Source: Blastocystis sp. Blastoise (taxonomy: Eukaryota > Sar > Bigyra > Opalinata > Blastocystidae). Taken from it: a stretch of DNA of 64,000 nt. Under the pieces are notes generated by a model. The model ran no database searches and was not told the origin of the DNA. It worked only from the letters and a program-made list of their open reading frames with translations. The stretch lies in contig JBBPEB010000017.1 of NCBI GenBank assembly GCA_039096225.1, forward strand, positions 202,001-266,000, read 5' to 3'. The translations under genes and the position numbers were made by a program. Positions 36,582 to 52,448 of this stretch are shown here, one piece after another. Positions within the stretch are counted from its first letter, which is position 1. The number at the start of each line of letters is the position of its first letter.

Positions 36582-37584
36582 GGTGTGTAAAAAAAAGCAG
36601 ATAAGAAAAATAGTTATTTAAGGTATATATATAAATAGATATTTATGTATATGATAAAAAAAAATGTAAAGAATGAAGATATATATATTTATATATAGAA
36701 TGATAATACTATACTTGTCTTGTTTTAGTATTAAGTATTTCTTATAGGCCATTAATATAATACATATACACATTATTCCTGCACCTACGAGAGACAACCA
36801 ATTCGCTTCTTTTTTCATCACTGTTATCTATATATATTATATATATTAAGTCAATTAGAAATTTAAAATATTATATATAAATTTTTATATATTATAATAA
36901 AAACAGCAACAAAAATGATATGATAATAAAATAATAATAAAATTATATATATATATATATATACTTGCCATATATAACTAAAGAATATATCAAGGAATCG
37001 AACAGCAGAAACAGGGCCAGCAGCACCGATTTGAAGGCCTCTATTTAATGCTACCTATATATATATTATATATTATATATTATTATTATTAGTGTATATT
37101 ATATTATAATAGCCACTTGTTAATCATATATACATAATTGAATATGTATAATTAAATATATATATATACTTGAGCTAGATATCCTAAAACCATGATTCCC
37201 GCGATATATGCCCAAATAAGGGGATCGTCGGTCTGAGGAATAACAGACTCACTTGTAATCCATGCTATATATATATATAAGTATAAAAACATTAAGAATA
37301 TATATAAATATAATAAATATAAAAATTACATATAAATATACATTCATACTAGTTGAATATATATATATAATACAAATAATATATATATATATAATACAAA
37401 TAATATATATATATATATACTTTGAATAAGAGCGACAACAATAGAGAGAACAGCGAAATATTCTAATACAATAGACGTAGGTACTTCTTTTCCTATCTTC
37501 TTCACAATAGCATATGTTAAAGCCATTAGTACTGATGATATTAAGGCAATTATACTGGGAATTGTGTAATCCTCAGTATTCTCA

Positions 37585-37653
<69 letters not shown>

Positions 37654-38715
37654 TACATATTACTAATATATTACAATATTTACTATCATAACATTTTGAA
37701 AAATTATATATTAATAAATACAATAACATATAATAATAATAAAATAATATATATATATACAATAGATCCAAATATAAAAGTAGGTTTTGTGACGCACAGA
37801 ACGCCTACAAACGTCAATAACGTACAGAGTGCGTCAATCCAATGCCATTTCTCTCCTACTAAACATATAGCAAACAACGCCGTGAATACAGGACTTGTAA
37901 ATACAAGTGTATTTGCATCTCCTATTGGCATCTATATATATATAAACATTATATATATATATATATATAATATTAATAATAACATTATAATCATTTTGAA
38001 TGCTACGAACAATATATAATTATCATCATCATTATAATAATAGAATAACATATATATATATAAATACTAAAAATATATAAAAAACGAATGAAATTGAACA
38101 ATACTATAATAAATCTATAACAATAACTATATACATGAGCAACAGCATAAAAGAAACACAAATTTGCGCATCCACCAATAAAACCTCTTAAAAATAACCA
38201 AATACGTTTTTCTTTAGGACCAAGAATATTATGTTTTCCAATAACAGTTTGACTGATAGCAACAATTGTCTGTAAAATACCTCTCCAAAAAGTAGATCCA
38301 GCAGAACATAATCCCATAGTAGCTGCAATATTAACGCAAACAGTCATCCAGCTATTGTTTGAAAAAATATAATAAAATAGCAAATGATATTATTTTAAAT
38401 ATAAACACGATTATTAAAGAATGGTAATTAAAAATACATTTCTTGATAAATATATAAATACCTTGTGAAGAAAGAAGCTGAAGCCATAAGACCCATTCCA
38501 ATTACAGTGTCCTTGGAGTTAGTTACAGTTTTACGTGCTTGATTAAGTGCTTCTTCTGAAACAGATGTAGTTGAAACCATCTTTGAACTCTCAATTACAA
38601 CTCCTTCTGTGTTTTTATTTTCTGTTGTAGGTAATTCAATGGAAGCTGCAACCTTTGTCGCTGTGGATGTCGAAAGGTCTGGTGTCATTTGATTATCTAA
38701 AAGAGAAGAATTCAT
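36318..38715 (-). CDS. EamA/SLC35G-like drug/metabolite transporter
   Basis: Eight exons with GT-AG introns give about 400 residues. The N-terminal 85 residues are hydrophilic and Ser/Thr-rich (MNSSLLDNQMTPDLS), then about ten membrane segments: LCSAGSTFWRGILQTI, RGFIGGCANLCFFYAVAHMP, IGDANTLVFTSPVFTALFAI, WHWIDALCTLLTFVGVLCV, second half VLMALTYAIVKKIG, IWAYIAGIMVLGYLAQVAL, GAAGPVSAVRF and LVGAGIMCICIILMAY. The C-terminus is a charged cytosolic tail ending SSSMSPV. The two EamA halves and the order RG-F, A-x-x-MP-x-x-DA, E-x-W match the SLC35G-type branch of the DMT superfamily. The substrate cannot be read from sequence. Exon 1 starts at 38715; the donor of exon 1 is at about 38463 and the last exon begins near 36556. 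Confidence 0.85.
37592..37623. repeat. (TA)n tract followed by (ATT)n in intron
   Basis: Intron 3 of the transporter gene holds about 32 bp of AT dinucleotides followed by nine ATT units (37624-37651). Confidence 0.85.
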
Positions 38716-39395
38716 AAAGTATGATACATATAATAACTTTTATATATTTACATTAATATTCCTAAAAAGAATGGAAAAAAGTCTAAAATGAATTATTATA
38801 AAAAAAGCTAAATTGAAAAATGTATGGTAACATCATTTTCAGCCCTAAAGAGAACTTTTCTTAAGGGCTCATATAAATGCTGAAAACAGCTGAGAATAAA
38901 CAAGTAAATCACCACCATTTGTGTTCTTTAAAGAAAAGCAATTGGGTTTTAAACGGCTACAAGAATCATGAGCAAATGAAATGAATCATGAATGAAAAAA
39001 AAAGATGATTTTCATTTAAAAATTGAAAAATCAAAATTATGAGTTATAGTATAATTTTTTTACTTTTGTTCATATTTACAAATTGTAAAGTAATGTATAT
39101 TGTTTTTATCATTTGAGAAAAGTCAATAATAATGAATAATAACGTTTAAAGTAGAAAAAAAATAATTGAGAAAAAGTGGAATTGATTCATTTGGAGAGAA
39201 ATGAGAATAATATTTGATATCGATTATGTTTAGTTGATAAAGAGTACGATAGCATACATAATATTGTGTTTCATAATTAAAAATCTAGATAATAAAAATA
39301 ACAAAAAATAATACTAAATAAGTATATTTCAAAGGATAATAAATTCCATTCTATCCAAAGATATAAATATATAATTTCAAAAATAAGAATTGAAT
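38716..39395. other. Intergenic
   Basis: Spacer between the transporter start and the 3' end of the HIBADH-like gene, both on the minus strand. It contains a less AT-rich block at 38820-38970 (likely promoter or 5' leader of the transporter) but no gene. Confidence 0.4.
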
Positions 39396-41994
<2,599 letters not shown>

Positions 41995-42632
41995 CACTAT
42001 AAGAACAAAAGAACAAAAAAATCTAAATGAAATAAAATGTACATTTTCCCTTAAAGAACAAAAAAAAAGAGAATCATAGATTTAAAGTTTCCCTTTTCTT
42101 CATAACATGAAAGAGAAATGAATACTACTTATAATGAATAATATGTTATAGTTTCTATTTGTAAATAGATGGAGTCATACATGTTAGAAATATATGAATC
42201 AAATAATACGTTCATTGAGAATAATTTATTTTAAAAGTTTGTTAGAATTCTTTTTTGTATTTATTAATATGTCTACAATAATTCGCTGTTTTATATACAT
42301 GTGTTTCTTCTCTTAATTAAAGACAATTGAAAATAATTTTGTTAATGACTTTCAAGAAATGTGGTTATTCATTTTAGTGTTGTTCTATGAATCCTATATG
42401 TTATTCAGTCATGTATTCAATTTTGTTAAAAAGGTATAATTTATGAGGGTCAACATTTTTTACATACTTAAATAAGTATGTATTATGGTTATTAATGCAT
42501 AGGTAAATCATAAAAATACGTATTTATTGAAAATTGTAGGTATAATGAAAAGAAAAGAAAAGAAAAATGTTTTCAAAACACATTTTTTATTTCTTAGATC
42601 TCTTCATTAAGAGTGTATATAAGAAAGAAAAT
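41995..42632. other. Divergent promoter region
   Basis: Shared 5' flank of the HIBADH-like gene (minus) and the PH-domain gene (plus), about 640 bp with less repeat content than the introns. No specific element identified. Confidence 0.4.
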
Positions 42633-43763
42633 ATGTGTGAGCCAGATTTTTCAGGATGGCTTGTTAAGCGTGGTCATCTAAATAAAGTAAGATAGATCCT
42701 TTTATTCGTGAACTAATCATGTTAGACTTGGAAGCAACGTTTCTTTACTATCAGAGGGAGTCTTCTTTCCTACTATGAGAGTGAAATGTCTGCGGAGCCT
42801 AAAGGATACGTATGACTCTTATTATATTTCAAATTATTTTTGTTTATTCATATAATAGATGCTACTCTATAATGTTGTTATCAATAATATCTACTACGAT
42901 GAATATGCAAGAAATAATTGTTTTTCTGTGACTTCAAATGAGAATTCATTAATTCTTCAAGTATCATAGTTATTTTATGAATTTAATTATCTTCTTTTAT
43001 TTATTTTGTAATCATAATTAATGTCGAGTATATATTTTATATAGGCTGCATCTGAAGATGAAGCAAATATTTGGAAAAGTAAAATTACTAATGTGTCACT
43101 TTCTACAAAAGTCATAAAATCAGGAACTTTTGAAAAACTAAGTAGTGATAATAAAGTATGTTTTATAAAAATTATATTTAAATAATAAATTTCTCTCCTT
43201 TAGTGATTTTTTTTTTGTTGATATATTTAGTTACTTTTTTATTATTAAATATTTATAATTAATTTGTTTTAATTAATATACATGATTTCTTTATAGAAAT
43301 GGGACAAACGTTTCTTTATATTAGTTACACATTTATTAGTATACTTTTCAAAAGAAAATGGAGAAATAAAAGGATATGTATATAGATATATTATTTATTA
43401 TTCTATACTATTATTATTATATATGAATATGTATCCTTTCTATTCATTTATATGTAAATGAATAATATTTAGTATATATATATTATTGTATAGTGTGATT
43501 TGAACTCAAAAACTAAAATAATACAATCAGATAAAAAATCAACTTTTATCGAAAGCTCTCTCTCAGGGAAAAAAATTAATTTTGTTGTAAATAAATATTA
43601 GATTTTCTTTTTTTTTTGCTTAATATATAATTATCGATTTACATTGTTATTATTTATTAATTTAATAGCCTCTCTTTTCCCGCGCTTCTTATGCCGCTAT
43701 TTTAATTGAAAACCAATTACGACAATTATGTGTTCGAGTATTTCATTTATTTATTTATTTATT

Positions 43764-43858
<95 letters not shown>

Positions 43859-44025
43859 GTTTTATGATTATCCTTCGTGTTGTGAATGGTTCACTAGTAT
43901 TAAGCTTGGAACACAATCGATGCCACCCCCACCAGTACCCCCACGTCCCTCTTCTTCAACTTCTGCGAATTCATCACAAAAGAATTTACCTATTAATGTA
44001 TTTATATTATATTAGTATTTTTAAG

Positions 44026-44060
<35 letters not shown>

Positions 44061-44124
44061 CTCTTATAATATAGAAAGCAAGTACTTTATTATCATACAC
44101 ATTTGCCGATGGTATATATATATA

Positions 44125-44158
<34 letters not shown>

Positions 44159-44972
44159 CATCATTATTATTATGCTATTCTATTTAGTATATTTATATTT
44201 ATCATATTTATTATTAAAATATTCTCATTATTATTACAACTTTCTTTTATTTATTCTATATATATTAAGCTTATAATTATAACTCTATAGAGAGTCAAGA
44301 AGTGCAACGATTTGAGGATGTGTCTATACACATGTGCCCTCGTTGTTATAGTAGTGTGTGTCTTGCTAAAGGACATAATTGTACAGGTAACTTTTTTATT
44401 TATATATTATATATTTGTATTCTTGTTACTCTTTTATATATGCACCATAATCATTATGATAATAAATATAATAATATAATAAATAGATTAAATATAATTA
44501 ATATAACAAATATAACAAATATAATAATATAATTAATATTATAATAATATAACAAATAGATTAAAAATAAAAATCTATAAAAAATATAATAACTATAATA
44601 TATACTGTATATATAGCTCATTCTATGTCTCCTGGTTCAGAAGTTCGTGCTACAATAACAGGGACATATTTACCTTCTCAAGGAATACAATTTACGTGGT
44701 TACGAGCTATTCAGGGAACTACTACTTATGTTGAAATACCAAATAGTAATCAACAATCATATATTATACAAAATGATGATAATAATTGTATAATTCGTGT
44801 TCGTGTTCGTGTTCCTTTTAATAATAATAGTATTGTTGAACGAATTTCTGAACCTATTGGACCTGTTCTTGTCTATGAACAACCTGCACAAGTTGTTCCA
44901 GAACCAAAACCAGCTGCTATTCCTTTTCCAAGTTTTTCAGATGGTAGTGATATAGACGAATATGTGAATTAA
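42633..44972 (+). CDS. Double PH-domain protein with Cys-rich and AIR9-like C-terminal parts
   Basis: Start MCEPDFSGWLVKRGHLNK (42633). About ten exons with GT-AG introns. First PH domain: GWLVKRGHLNKTWKQRFF, SYYESEMSAEPKGY, ending DEANIWKSKI (residues about 8-105). Second PH domain: GTFEKLSSDNKKWDKRFFIL, LVYFSKENGEIKGY, ending CCEWFTSIK (about 115-235). Then a Pro-rich linker (MPPPPVPPRP), a short Cys/His segment (HMCPRCYSSVC, GHNC) that could bind zinc, and a beta-rich C-terminal domain (GSEVRATITGTYLPSQGIQF, IIRVRVRVPF) that resembles A9/AIR9 repeats. The tail ends GSDIDEYVN. PH domains usually bind phosphoinositides or proteins, so a membrane or cytoskeletal signalling role is likely but inferred. 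One intron holds a (TTTA)n-(TTA)n tract (43745-43855). Confidence 0.8.
43772..43855. repeat. (ATT)n array, about 28 units, in intron
   Basis: ATT array preceded by several TTTA units, inside the PH gene intron between LCVR and FYDYPSC. Confidence 0.95.
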
Positions 44973-45220
44973 ACGTTTTTTTATTGTTGTGTAAATTATG
45001 GTTTATTTTTAAATCTTATCATGTATTCTAGCAATCTTTATTTATTATTTATTTAATTCTATCAATTATCTTTTTTATCATTTAATTTCTTTTTTAAATA
45101 TCGTTGTTTAATTTCTATATATTTTTTCATTGAAAAATATATATATACATTATTCTAATAAAAACAAAACAGCTAAAATCTGTAAGTGACAAACCATCCA
45201 TTCACATGGATTAGCAAAAA
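44973..45220. other. Convergent 3' flanks
   Basis: Short T-rich spacer between the 3' ends of the PH gene (plus) and ubiquitin-L40 (minus). Confidence 0.4.
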
Positions 45221-45709
45221 TTACTTCAGCTTCTTCTTAGGACGAAGTTGGCTGCTGTGACCGCACTTCTTCTTACGGCAGTTGTGAGCACGAGGAGGAA
45301 GACGAGCATAACACTTTCTGCAAATCATCTTATCACAGTTGTACTTCTTAGCGAGGACAGCGAGGGTAGGTTCAATGACACCACCACGAAGTCTGAGAAC
45401 AAGATGAAGAGTAGATTCCTTTTGGATATTGTAATCTCCAAGAGTACGGTTATCTTCTAATTGCTTACCAGCGAAGATAAGTCTTTGTTGATCCGGGGGG
45501 ATACCTTCCTTTTCTTGAATCTTACCCTTGACAGTATCGATACTATCAGTGGCTTCGACATCAAGAGTGATGGTCTTCCCGGATATATATGAAAAAATAA
45601 ACAAATTAATCTAAAAAAATGTTAATAAACGAATATATATAATGTATTCACAGCATATATATAATAAGATATATCTATATACGGTAAGAGTCTTAACAAA
45701 TATTTGCAT
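45221..45709 (-). CDS. UBA52: Ubiquitin-60S ribosomal protein eL40 fusion
   Basis: Exon 1 (45709-45683) encodes MQIFVKTLT and exon 2 (45580-45221) starts GKTITLD. Together they give 128 residues: ubiquitin of 76 ending LVLRLRGG, then eL40 of 52 ([17 protein letters not shown], four-Cys zinc motif [20 protein letters not shown], tail RPKKKLK). The fusion is cleaved to release ubiquitin and deliver L40 to the 60S subunit. Because ubiquitin is invariant here, the junction must be ACC|GGGAAG. The 102-bp intron then runs GTATATAG...CATATATATCC and has no AG acceptor; only CCG is shared by both edges. Exon GC is clearly higher than in flanking DNA. The reading frame open back to 45604 is intron sequence, not the start. 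Confidence 0.95.
45581..45682 (-). other. Non-AG intron of ubiquitin-L40
   Basis: 102 bp, 5' GTATATAGATATATC, 3' CATATATATCC. Boundaries are fixed within 3 bp by the invariant TLTGKT sequence of ubiquitin. No AG in the correct phase exists near the 3' edge. Confidence 0.8.
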
Positions 45710-46878
45710 TATAAGTTAATGTAGGGAATGTCACTTCTCTTAACAGAATTATGTAAACATTTGTAAATAATGGTTTTCCAAATTCCCAAGTCGAGAACTC
45801 ATCAGAAAATTCTTGAATTTTCTTTACACTACCCTCGACTTAGTTTGTTCAAAAAGAATCGTTTTCGTGCTGTTTTTTATATACTTATCAAGATTGTTGC
45901 AGATCACTAGGCAACATTGAGAAAAGCAGTATAGAAATTTTGAAAATGATTATCATTAATTTATTCTTTTCTTTCCTTTTTGTCATTCATATGTGAATTT
46001 CATATGTTTTATACTTGGAAGAACATAATACAAATAGAGAGAATGCAAGGTAGCGAAATTTCTTAACACATTTCCTTTATGACTGTCAGTTATTTATTGT
46101 TTTTCGTGAGTAAAAGAATGTTAATAGATCACAAGATGTTTGAGGTTGACTTACAACTAATTTCTACGACCATTGTTGAATGCTAATGTTTTATTTCTTC
46201 AAAATTATTTGTTTCTATTCTCATGTATTCTTCACTAATAATAATATATGACATGATTTTCTAGATCGATTTCATGTATATATATTTCAATAATTGAAAG
46301 TGCGTCGCTAAGACACAAATGAGAGATTAAAGAGCAAATACTTGGCAATAAAAAAATTTCAACAAAATTCTCTTTTATATTTCTATAAAATGATGATTCC
46401 TATAATTGATATTATTCAATAAAAATGAAGAATGAAAAATATAATACAAAAATAACTCTGACTCAAATAGAATTTTGAATCAAAACATGATTCTAGTAAA
46501 GAAAAATGATTGGTTATTTTTAAAACAAAAATGAGAATATGTTCTAAAAACGAGAAACTTTTTGTAGGAGAAATAACTCGCTGAATTCTCGATGAAGAAA
46601 AACAAAATTTCTTTGACAGCAAAAATTCTTGGAAAAAAGTTTAAAAAAAGAAGATTCGAAAAAAATAATCAGGAAAGAAAAGAAAAAGACGATACTCGCG
46701 GTAAATTGCAAAGATTCTTTAATTTGATCTAAAAATTCATGGAAATAAAAGATTCCAAAAAAGAAAAGAAGAATACATTTGTAAACTAACTGAATGACAA
46801 ATAGATGTGTGTTTCTCTTATAAAATAGTTGTTTTTATTTCCTATATAATTATATTATTTGACTTATTCATTGAAAAT
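45710..46878. other. Divergent intergenic region
   Basis: About 1.2 kb between ubiquitin-L40 (minus) and the small gene at 46879 (plus). A less AT-rich block at 45740-45920 just upstream of ubiquitin-L40 likely holds its promoter. No further gene is supported. Confidence 0.4.
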
Positions 46879-47202
46879 ATGGAATTCCCTTCTTTTACTG
46901 AAGAAATTAAAACAGGACCTGAAGAATTCAGATCTGAAGATGTTTATACTCACGAACGAAAATGTAGTACTGAAGAACGTCTTCGTAGACCAAGTAGTGA
47001 TTCAAGAGAAAAAGCTTGGGAAATTGGTAGCCCTTGTAGAAAAGGTAGTATTGGAAACTCTGAACGAAAGAATTCCGTAACTCAACCAAGCAATCCTCGC
47101 CTTCCTTCTTTTCCTCCACCAAGTCCTAATCTTGTTGCTTCTCCTTGTATTCACGTTGAATCTGTAAAGGACATTGTTATGCCTAAACCTTTCAAATTAT
47201 AA
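46879..47202 (+). CDS. Small Ser/Pro/Arg-rich protein, unknown
   Basis: Single exon of 107 residues. MEFPSFTEEIKTGPEEF opens the protein, the middle is highly charged with RRPSSDSREKAW and SPCRKGSIGNSERKNS, and the end is Pro-rich (LPSFPPPSPN) then DIVMPKPFKL-TAA. Several R-x-x-S sites could be phosphorylated by basophilic kinases. Codon use and GC are those of real exons here (higher than spacer). An upstream in-frame ATG (46807) would add a hydrophobic stretch encoded by a T-rich leader, so I prefer 46879. No family recognised; probably intrinsically disordered. Confidence 0.65.
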   Translation: MEFPSFTEEIKTGPEEFRSEDVYTHERKCSTEERLRRPSSDSREKAWEIGSPCRKGSIGNSERKNSVTQPSNPRLPSFPPPSPNLVASPCIHVESVKDIVMPKPFKL

Positions 47203-47627
47203 TATTAGAATGAATTTATTTATCTTTCTCCTTTTGTATTTGTTAACTGTTTGTAGTTGTTTGTATTATGGCTGTATCATATTATTATTGCATTTCTGTT
47301 TTATGATGAATATAGTTTTGTTTATAAGAAAATTTTATTTCATATGTGTCTAGAATTCAATAATACGTTTTTTAAAGTTGTTTAGTTCACTAAAATGTAG
47401 GTCATTCCTTTTTTTTTTTTTGTTTTGATCCATATTTCAAATATTGCTTATAAAGAAAATGAAAAAAGAAACAATTGAAATTGACAGAGCATATAATACA
47501 ATTAAATAATATTTATAGTACATCTAAATAATTTATTAAAATGATTTTTCTTTCATTTAAATAAATAGTAGCTGTTACAGAAGAAAAGAATGAAAACTCT
47601 AATATTATTAAAGAATTAATAAAACAA
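47203..47627. other. Convergent 3' flanks
   Basis: Spacer between the 46879 gene and the PP2C gene, T/A-rich 3' UTR-like sequence with a T-run at 47408-47420. Confidence 0.4.
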
Positions 47628-49173
47628 TTACTGAAGACCTATCACAAGAACCGTAATATTATCATTAGTATCTCGTTTTATAGCCTCATCAGCTAAACTA
47701 TTCGCAGGATCAAATCCTGATTCCTATATATATGTAATATATATATATAGATCATTATTGAATATTATTTATAATTTTTAAAGTTATTTTCATAGAGATA
47801 TAATTAATTATGTATAAAAGTTATTCTAAAAGTATATATAAAATAATAGCATAAAGTTATTTTCATAAAGATATAATTAATTATATATAGAAAATAAATG
47901 ATATAAAATAAATGTTTAAAATAAGCAATATAAAATAAATGATAAAAAATAAATGTTTAAAAAATAAATGTTTAAAAAAATTTCAATATAAAATAAATAA
48001 TATAAAATAAATAATATAAAATAAATAATATATAAAAAAATAATATATCATATATATACTCCTTGATGAGTTTGAATAAAGTCGATAACTTCTTGATCAG
48101 TCATAACATCAAAGATACCATCACAAGCAATAACTAAAAACTGATCTTGATCTGTTATTTCATATTTAGTTATATAAGGATGAGCAGTAACATAATTCTT
48201 CAAGGAATGATCCCCAAAACTACGTGTAATGGCAAGAAGCCCGCCAACACGACCTTTTGAAACAAACCCGCCACTTGCATTGATTCGACGAATTTCATTT
48301 TCATCTATAGCTTTATGATCCTATATATAAATACTTATATAAATATATATTATATTTATAATATTAATATATATTAGTGTCCGTTATTAAGATCTTTATT
48401 CTTCATTTAATAATCATATTATGTATATTCGTTTAAAGTATGAAAGATGACATATACATTTATATATATATATATATAAAATCTAATAATATAATAAAAA
48501 ATCAAATAATATAATAAAAAATAATAATAATAATAATATAATAAAAAGAATAATATATATAATATAATAAAAAAATATATAATAAAAAAATAATATAATA
48601 AAATTAAAAAAAAATATAATAAAACATACATAAGATAATCGTATTGCTTGTCCATTATTACATATTAAAGTACGTGTATCTCCAACATTAGCACAATATA
48701 AAATACGTTTTCCATCCAATTGTTTTTGAATAAATACAATAGCAGCAGTAGAACCATCTACACATAATTCTTTTTGTTTTGTTTGTATATCCGTATATAA
48801 AAATGCATATTCTAAGCATTGCTCAATAGATGTAAGTTCGTTAGATTCAATAGCTTCTCGTAAATTATTATCTAAATGACTAACTACCCAATCAACAACA
48901 CCTCGTCCTAAAATTAGCATGAATCAACATATTATTCATATATTTTATTTTTTTATAATATAAAGACATACCTCCATGACCATCAAAAACACCTGCATAA
49001 AAAATATTGACATCATTCATAAAACAAGGAATAATCTTATGAGCATCTTCCATTGATTTTCGTCTCTTTGCATTCATTCTTTCCGCCTGGAATAAGTAAG
49101 TAACGTTCTTAGATAAGTCTAACTGAGTTGTTAATTTATCATCATTAGTAGTACTATCATCACAAATCTCCAT
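47628..49173 (-). CDS. PP2C-type (PPM) serine/threonine protein phosphatase
   Basis: Four exons (49173-48972, 48907-48630, 48320-48060, 47723-47628) with GT-AG introns give 278 residues, the size of a bare PPM catalytic domain. PPM motifs in order: RRKSMEDAHK (R-x-x-MED, metal-binding side), FYAGVFDGHGG (metal-binding Asp and Gly), NVGDTRTLIC, RLSYDHKA, GGLLAITRSFGDHSLK, FLVIACDGIFDVMTD (metal-binding Asp) and DNITVLVI (last metal-binding Asp). All expected catalytic residues are visible. It would remove phosphate from Ser/Thr in a Mg/Mn-dependent way. The enzyme has no extra targeting domain; the N-terminal 28 residues are polar. Start MEICDDSTTNDDK is the only upstream ATG. Confidence 0.93.
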
Positions 49174-49518
49174 TCTCTATCAATTATCACTAGAAGACTT
49201 TAAAAAAAGAAAAACAATTTTGTTTAGATCGAAATGAATAATCATAAATCTTTGTGTTTTATTCCATTTAATTTTCATTTCTCCCGTGAATTCCAAAAGC
49301 ATGACCAAATTATTTTCTGACTGATATCTTTTGAATATGACTGAATTCCAGAAATCTCGTTTCTCAATAACCGTTATTTTTTCTTAAAACATAGACAGTT
49401 TTCACATATATTTCTGACTTCGCCCTACATAGGGAAACAAAATGACGAAAAAAAATATTAAAAGAAACATTTAATTACCATATCTTTACAACTATTTTAT
49501 TGAACAATTCAGAGAATA
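49174..49518. promoter_or_regulatory. Divergent promoter region
   Basis: 345-bp shared 5' flank of the PP2C gene (minus) and the ankyrin-SAM gene (plus), less AT-rich than introns. No specific site identified. Confidence 0.4.
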
Positions 49519-50384
49519 ATGAATGAGAATGAAATAGATAATCTTGTACTTGCTATTGAGAGAAAAGATATCAATGATATCAACTTCTTATTAAAATCCA
49601 AGTTTCCAAATGGCCTGTTTGATAATATGGCTAATAGAACATTACTATTTGCTATTCGTGTAGGTGATATTCAAGTTGTTCAGACTTTATTGGCCAATCG
49701 CTGTGATGTAACAACTTCGTTGATAGTATGATTTATAAGAGTATTATAACTATAAAGGATATAGAAAAAGATTCGTGAGAATTCGGTGAACTCCCTCACT
49801 GATATAGATACTTTAATTATCAAATTCAAAGATACTCAAGAAGTAAATAGTCTTATGCTATTATTATAATATAAATATATATATAGAACTATATAAAAGA
49901 GGTACAAAATAATAATGAACAATTTATCAAAGATAATTATACTGATCCGTTATTGAAATTATTTACGAATCATTTCACACTTTCTCTTTTCACCATCGCT
50001 ATTTCTCGTGATCTCATTAGTATTTTTATTTTTATTTATTATATTTTATTATTATTATTATTATATTTTTTTATTTTATACATCTTTTATAGATATAATT
50101 CAATTATTATTTCCTTTAATTGAAGATATTAATTCCCGTGATCATTTTGGTCGTACGTATTTACATTATGCATTCTTATATGGTTCTGAATATTCAATTT
50201 TATATCTTATTGAACATAATGCAAATAGATATATACAATCTTATGTATATAGTTATATTAATGTTTATTATAATATTTATTTATTTTTAGACTAAACGAA
50301 TTCCTGCAGAATTAGGTTTTCGACATATAAAAACCATCAAAAATCCACAAATCATATCCTTTTTATTAGAAGTATATATATATA

Positions 50385-50419
<35 letters not shown>

Positions 50420-50852
50420 TTAAGGGTTTTGAAAATGCGTTAGACCGTGATGACGAAGTGGGGATCAAATTATTCGCTGAATACTATGGTCACGAGCAAT
50501 TTAATGATTATTATCAGGAGCACATGACAAGCATGCAACCTTTATTTACATCCAAAAGAGGTAGATATATATATATATAATCTTTATTAGAATAATTATA
50601 TATATTTTTTATTTGCTATTTACTTAATTATAATATATATATATATATAGAATTATATACATATTTATTGCAAAATGGATATATAATAGAGCAGACAACA
50701 TCTATACCTGCTACTCCCGTAAATCTATCCACTACTCTCCCTCCTCCTACCACTGCACTCCCCGCGGGAATCACGGAAAGTGTTCATGTTAAAGGTCAGA
50801 CATTAAAAGAAGTTACATCTACTTCTTCTTCTACGACTACTACTACTACTAC

Positions 50853-50929
<77 letters not shown>

Positions 50930-50982
50930 TACCTACTGTTCCTGCTTCACAACCTATTATTCAACAACAAATACCCATATCA

Positions 50983-51027
<45 letters not shown>

Positions 51028-51217
51028 TTATCTGTATCTACTTCTACTGCTACTCCTTCTCTTCCTGTGGAATCTAATCAAACGGAAATACTAGAAACAA
51101 AACAAGATACCAATAATGAGATACAATTACCTAAAGGAAATATTCCTATAAATAGTGTTCCACAAGAGAACTTTACTTCTGGAACACAAATAAATAATCA
51201 TCAAATAGTTACTAATG

Positions 51218-51254
<37 letters not shown>

Positions 51255-52101
51255 CATTCAACTCAACTAACTACAATAATATACTAATAAATAATATATA
51301 CTAATTATACGTATATATAGATTATATTCATGGAGTAACCACTTCACAAGTTCCATCTATTTCAATTCCTGAATTAAGACCTAATCTGAAAATGTCTGAA
51401 ATCACTCGTACAAAATCGTTACCCGTACATCTTGATCCCTCTCATAATCCGTTAGCCGAACAATTTTATCCTCCTTCAACTCCTTCAAACGCTATGCTAA
51501 AACAGATGCAGTATAATCAATATACAACGAATGAAGACACAATGAAAGGTAATATGATCATTAATAATAATAATAGTAATATTAATACTACTATTAATAA
51601 TAATAGTAATAATAATATTATTTCTTCTACAAACAAAGACACGGTAATATCATATTCTTCAACAGAAATACCTATTAATATAAAGAATACTATTCCAAGT
51701 ACAATAAATACTATTCCAAGTACAGCTACTCCTATTTCGCAAACTACTTCGATTTCTACAAATAATGAGCAATATAATAATAATAATAATATAAATAATA
51801 ATACAATTAATGTGTCGAATAAATTACCTGTTCAGTCGATATCACTTTCAGATACTTCAAATTCATTAAATCCTTTAAATACTTCTCTTCCTTATCCTAT
51901 TCCTCCTTCTGTGTCTTCTTCTACTCCTACTAATGCTACTATTACTACTACTTCTACTACTACTTCTACTACTAATCCTATTTATAATCCTAATAGTAAT
52001 GCAACAATGAATACATCACCATCTATACCTATTTCTCCTCCTTCAATTCCTATTAATAATAATAATAATACTAATAATACTAATAATACTGGTAATACTG
52101 G

Positions 52102-52144
<43 letters not shown>

Positions 52145-52372
52145 GTATCTCCTATATCTATTCCACAACGTCCTTATTCTCAAATAATACGTACAAATAG
52201 TTGTCTTCCCCTATCTGGATCAGCTGGTGTAACTACTTCTTTATCTTCGAATGATTTACAACTCTTAGAACGATCGAATTCACATCCACTTAATAATCAT
52301 TTATCTGTATCCTCATTAAATATTACTACAAGTCGTACTATGACACCAACTATGAGTTCTACTCTTACAAGT

Positions 52373-52448
<76 letters not shown>

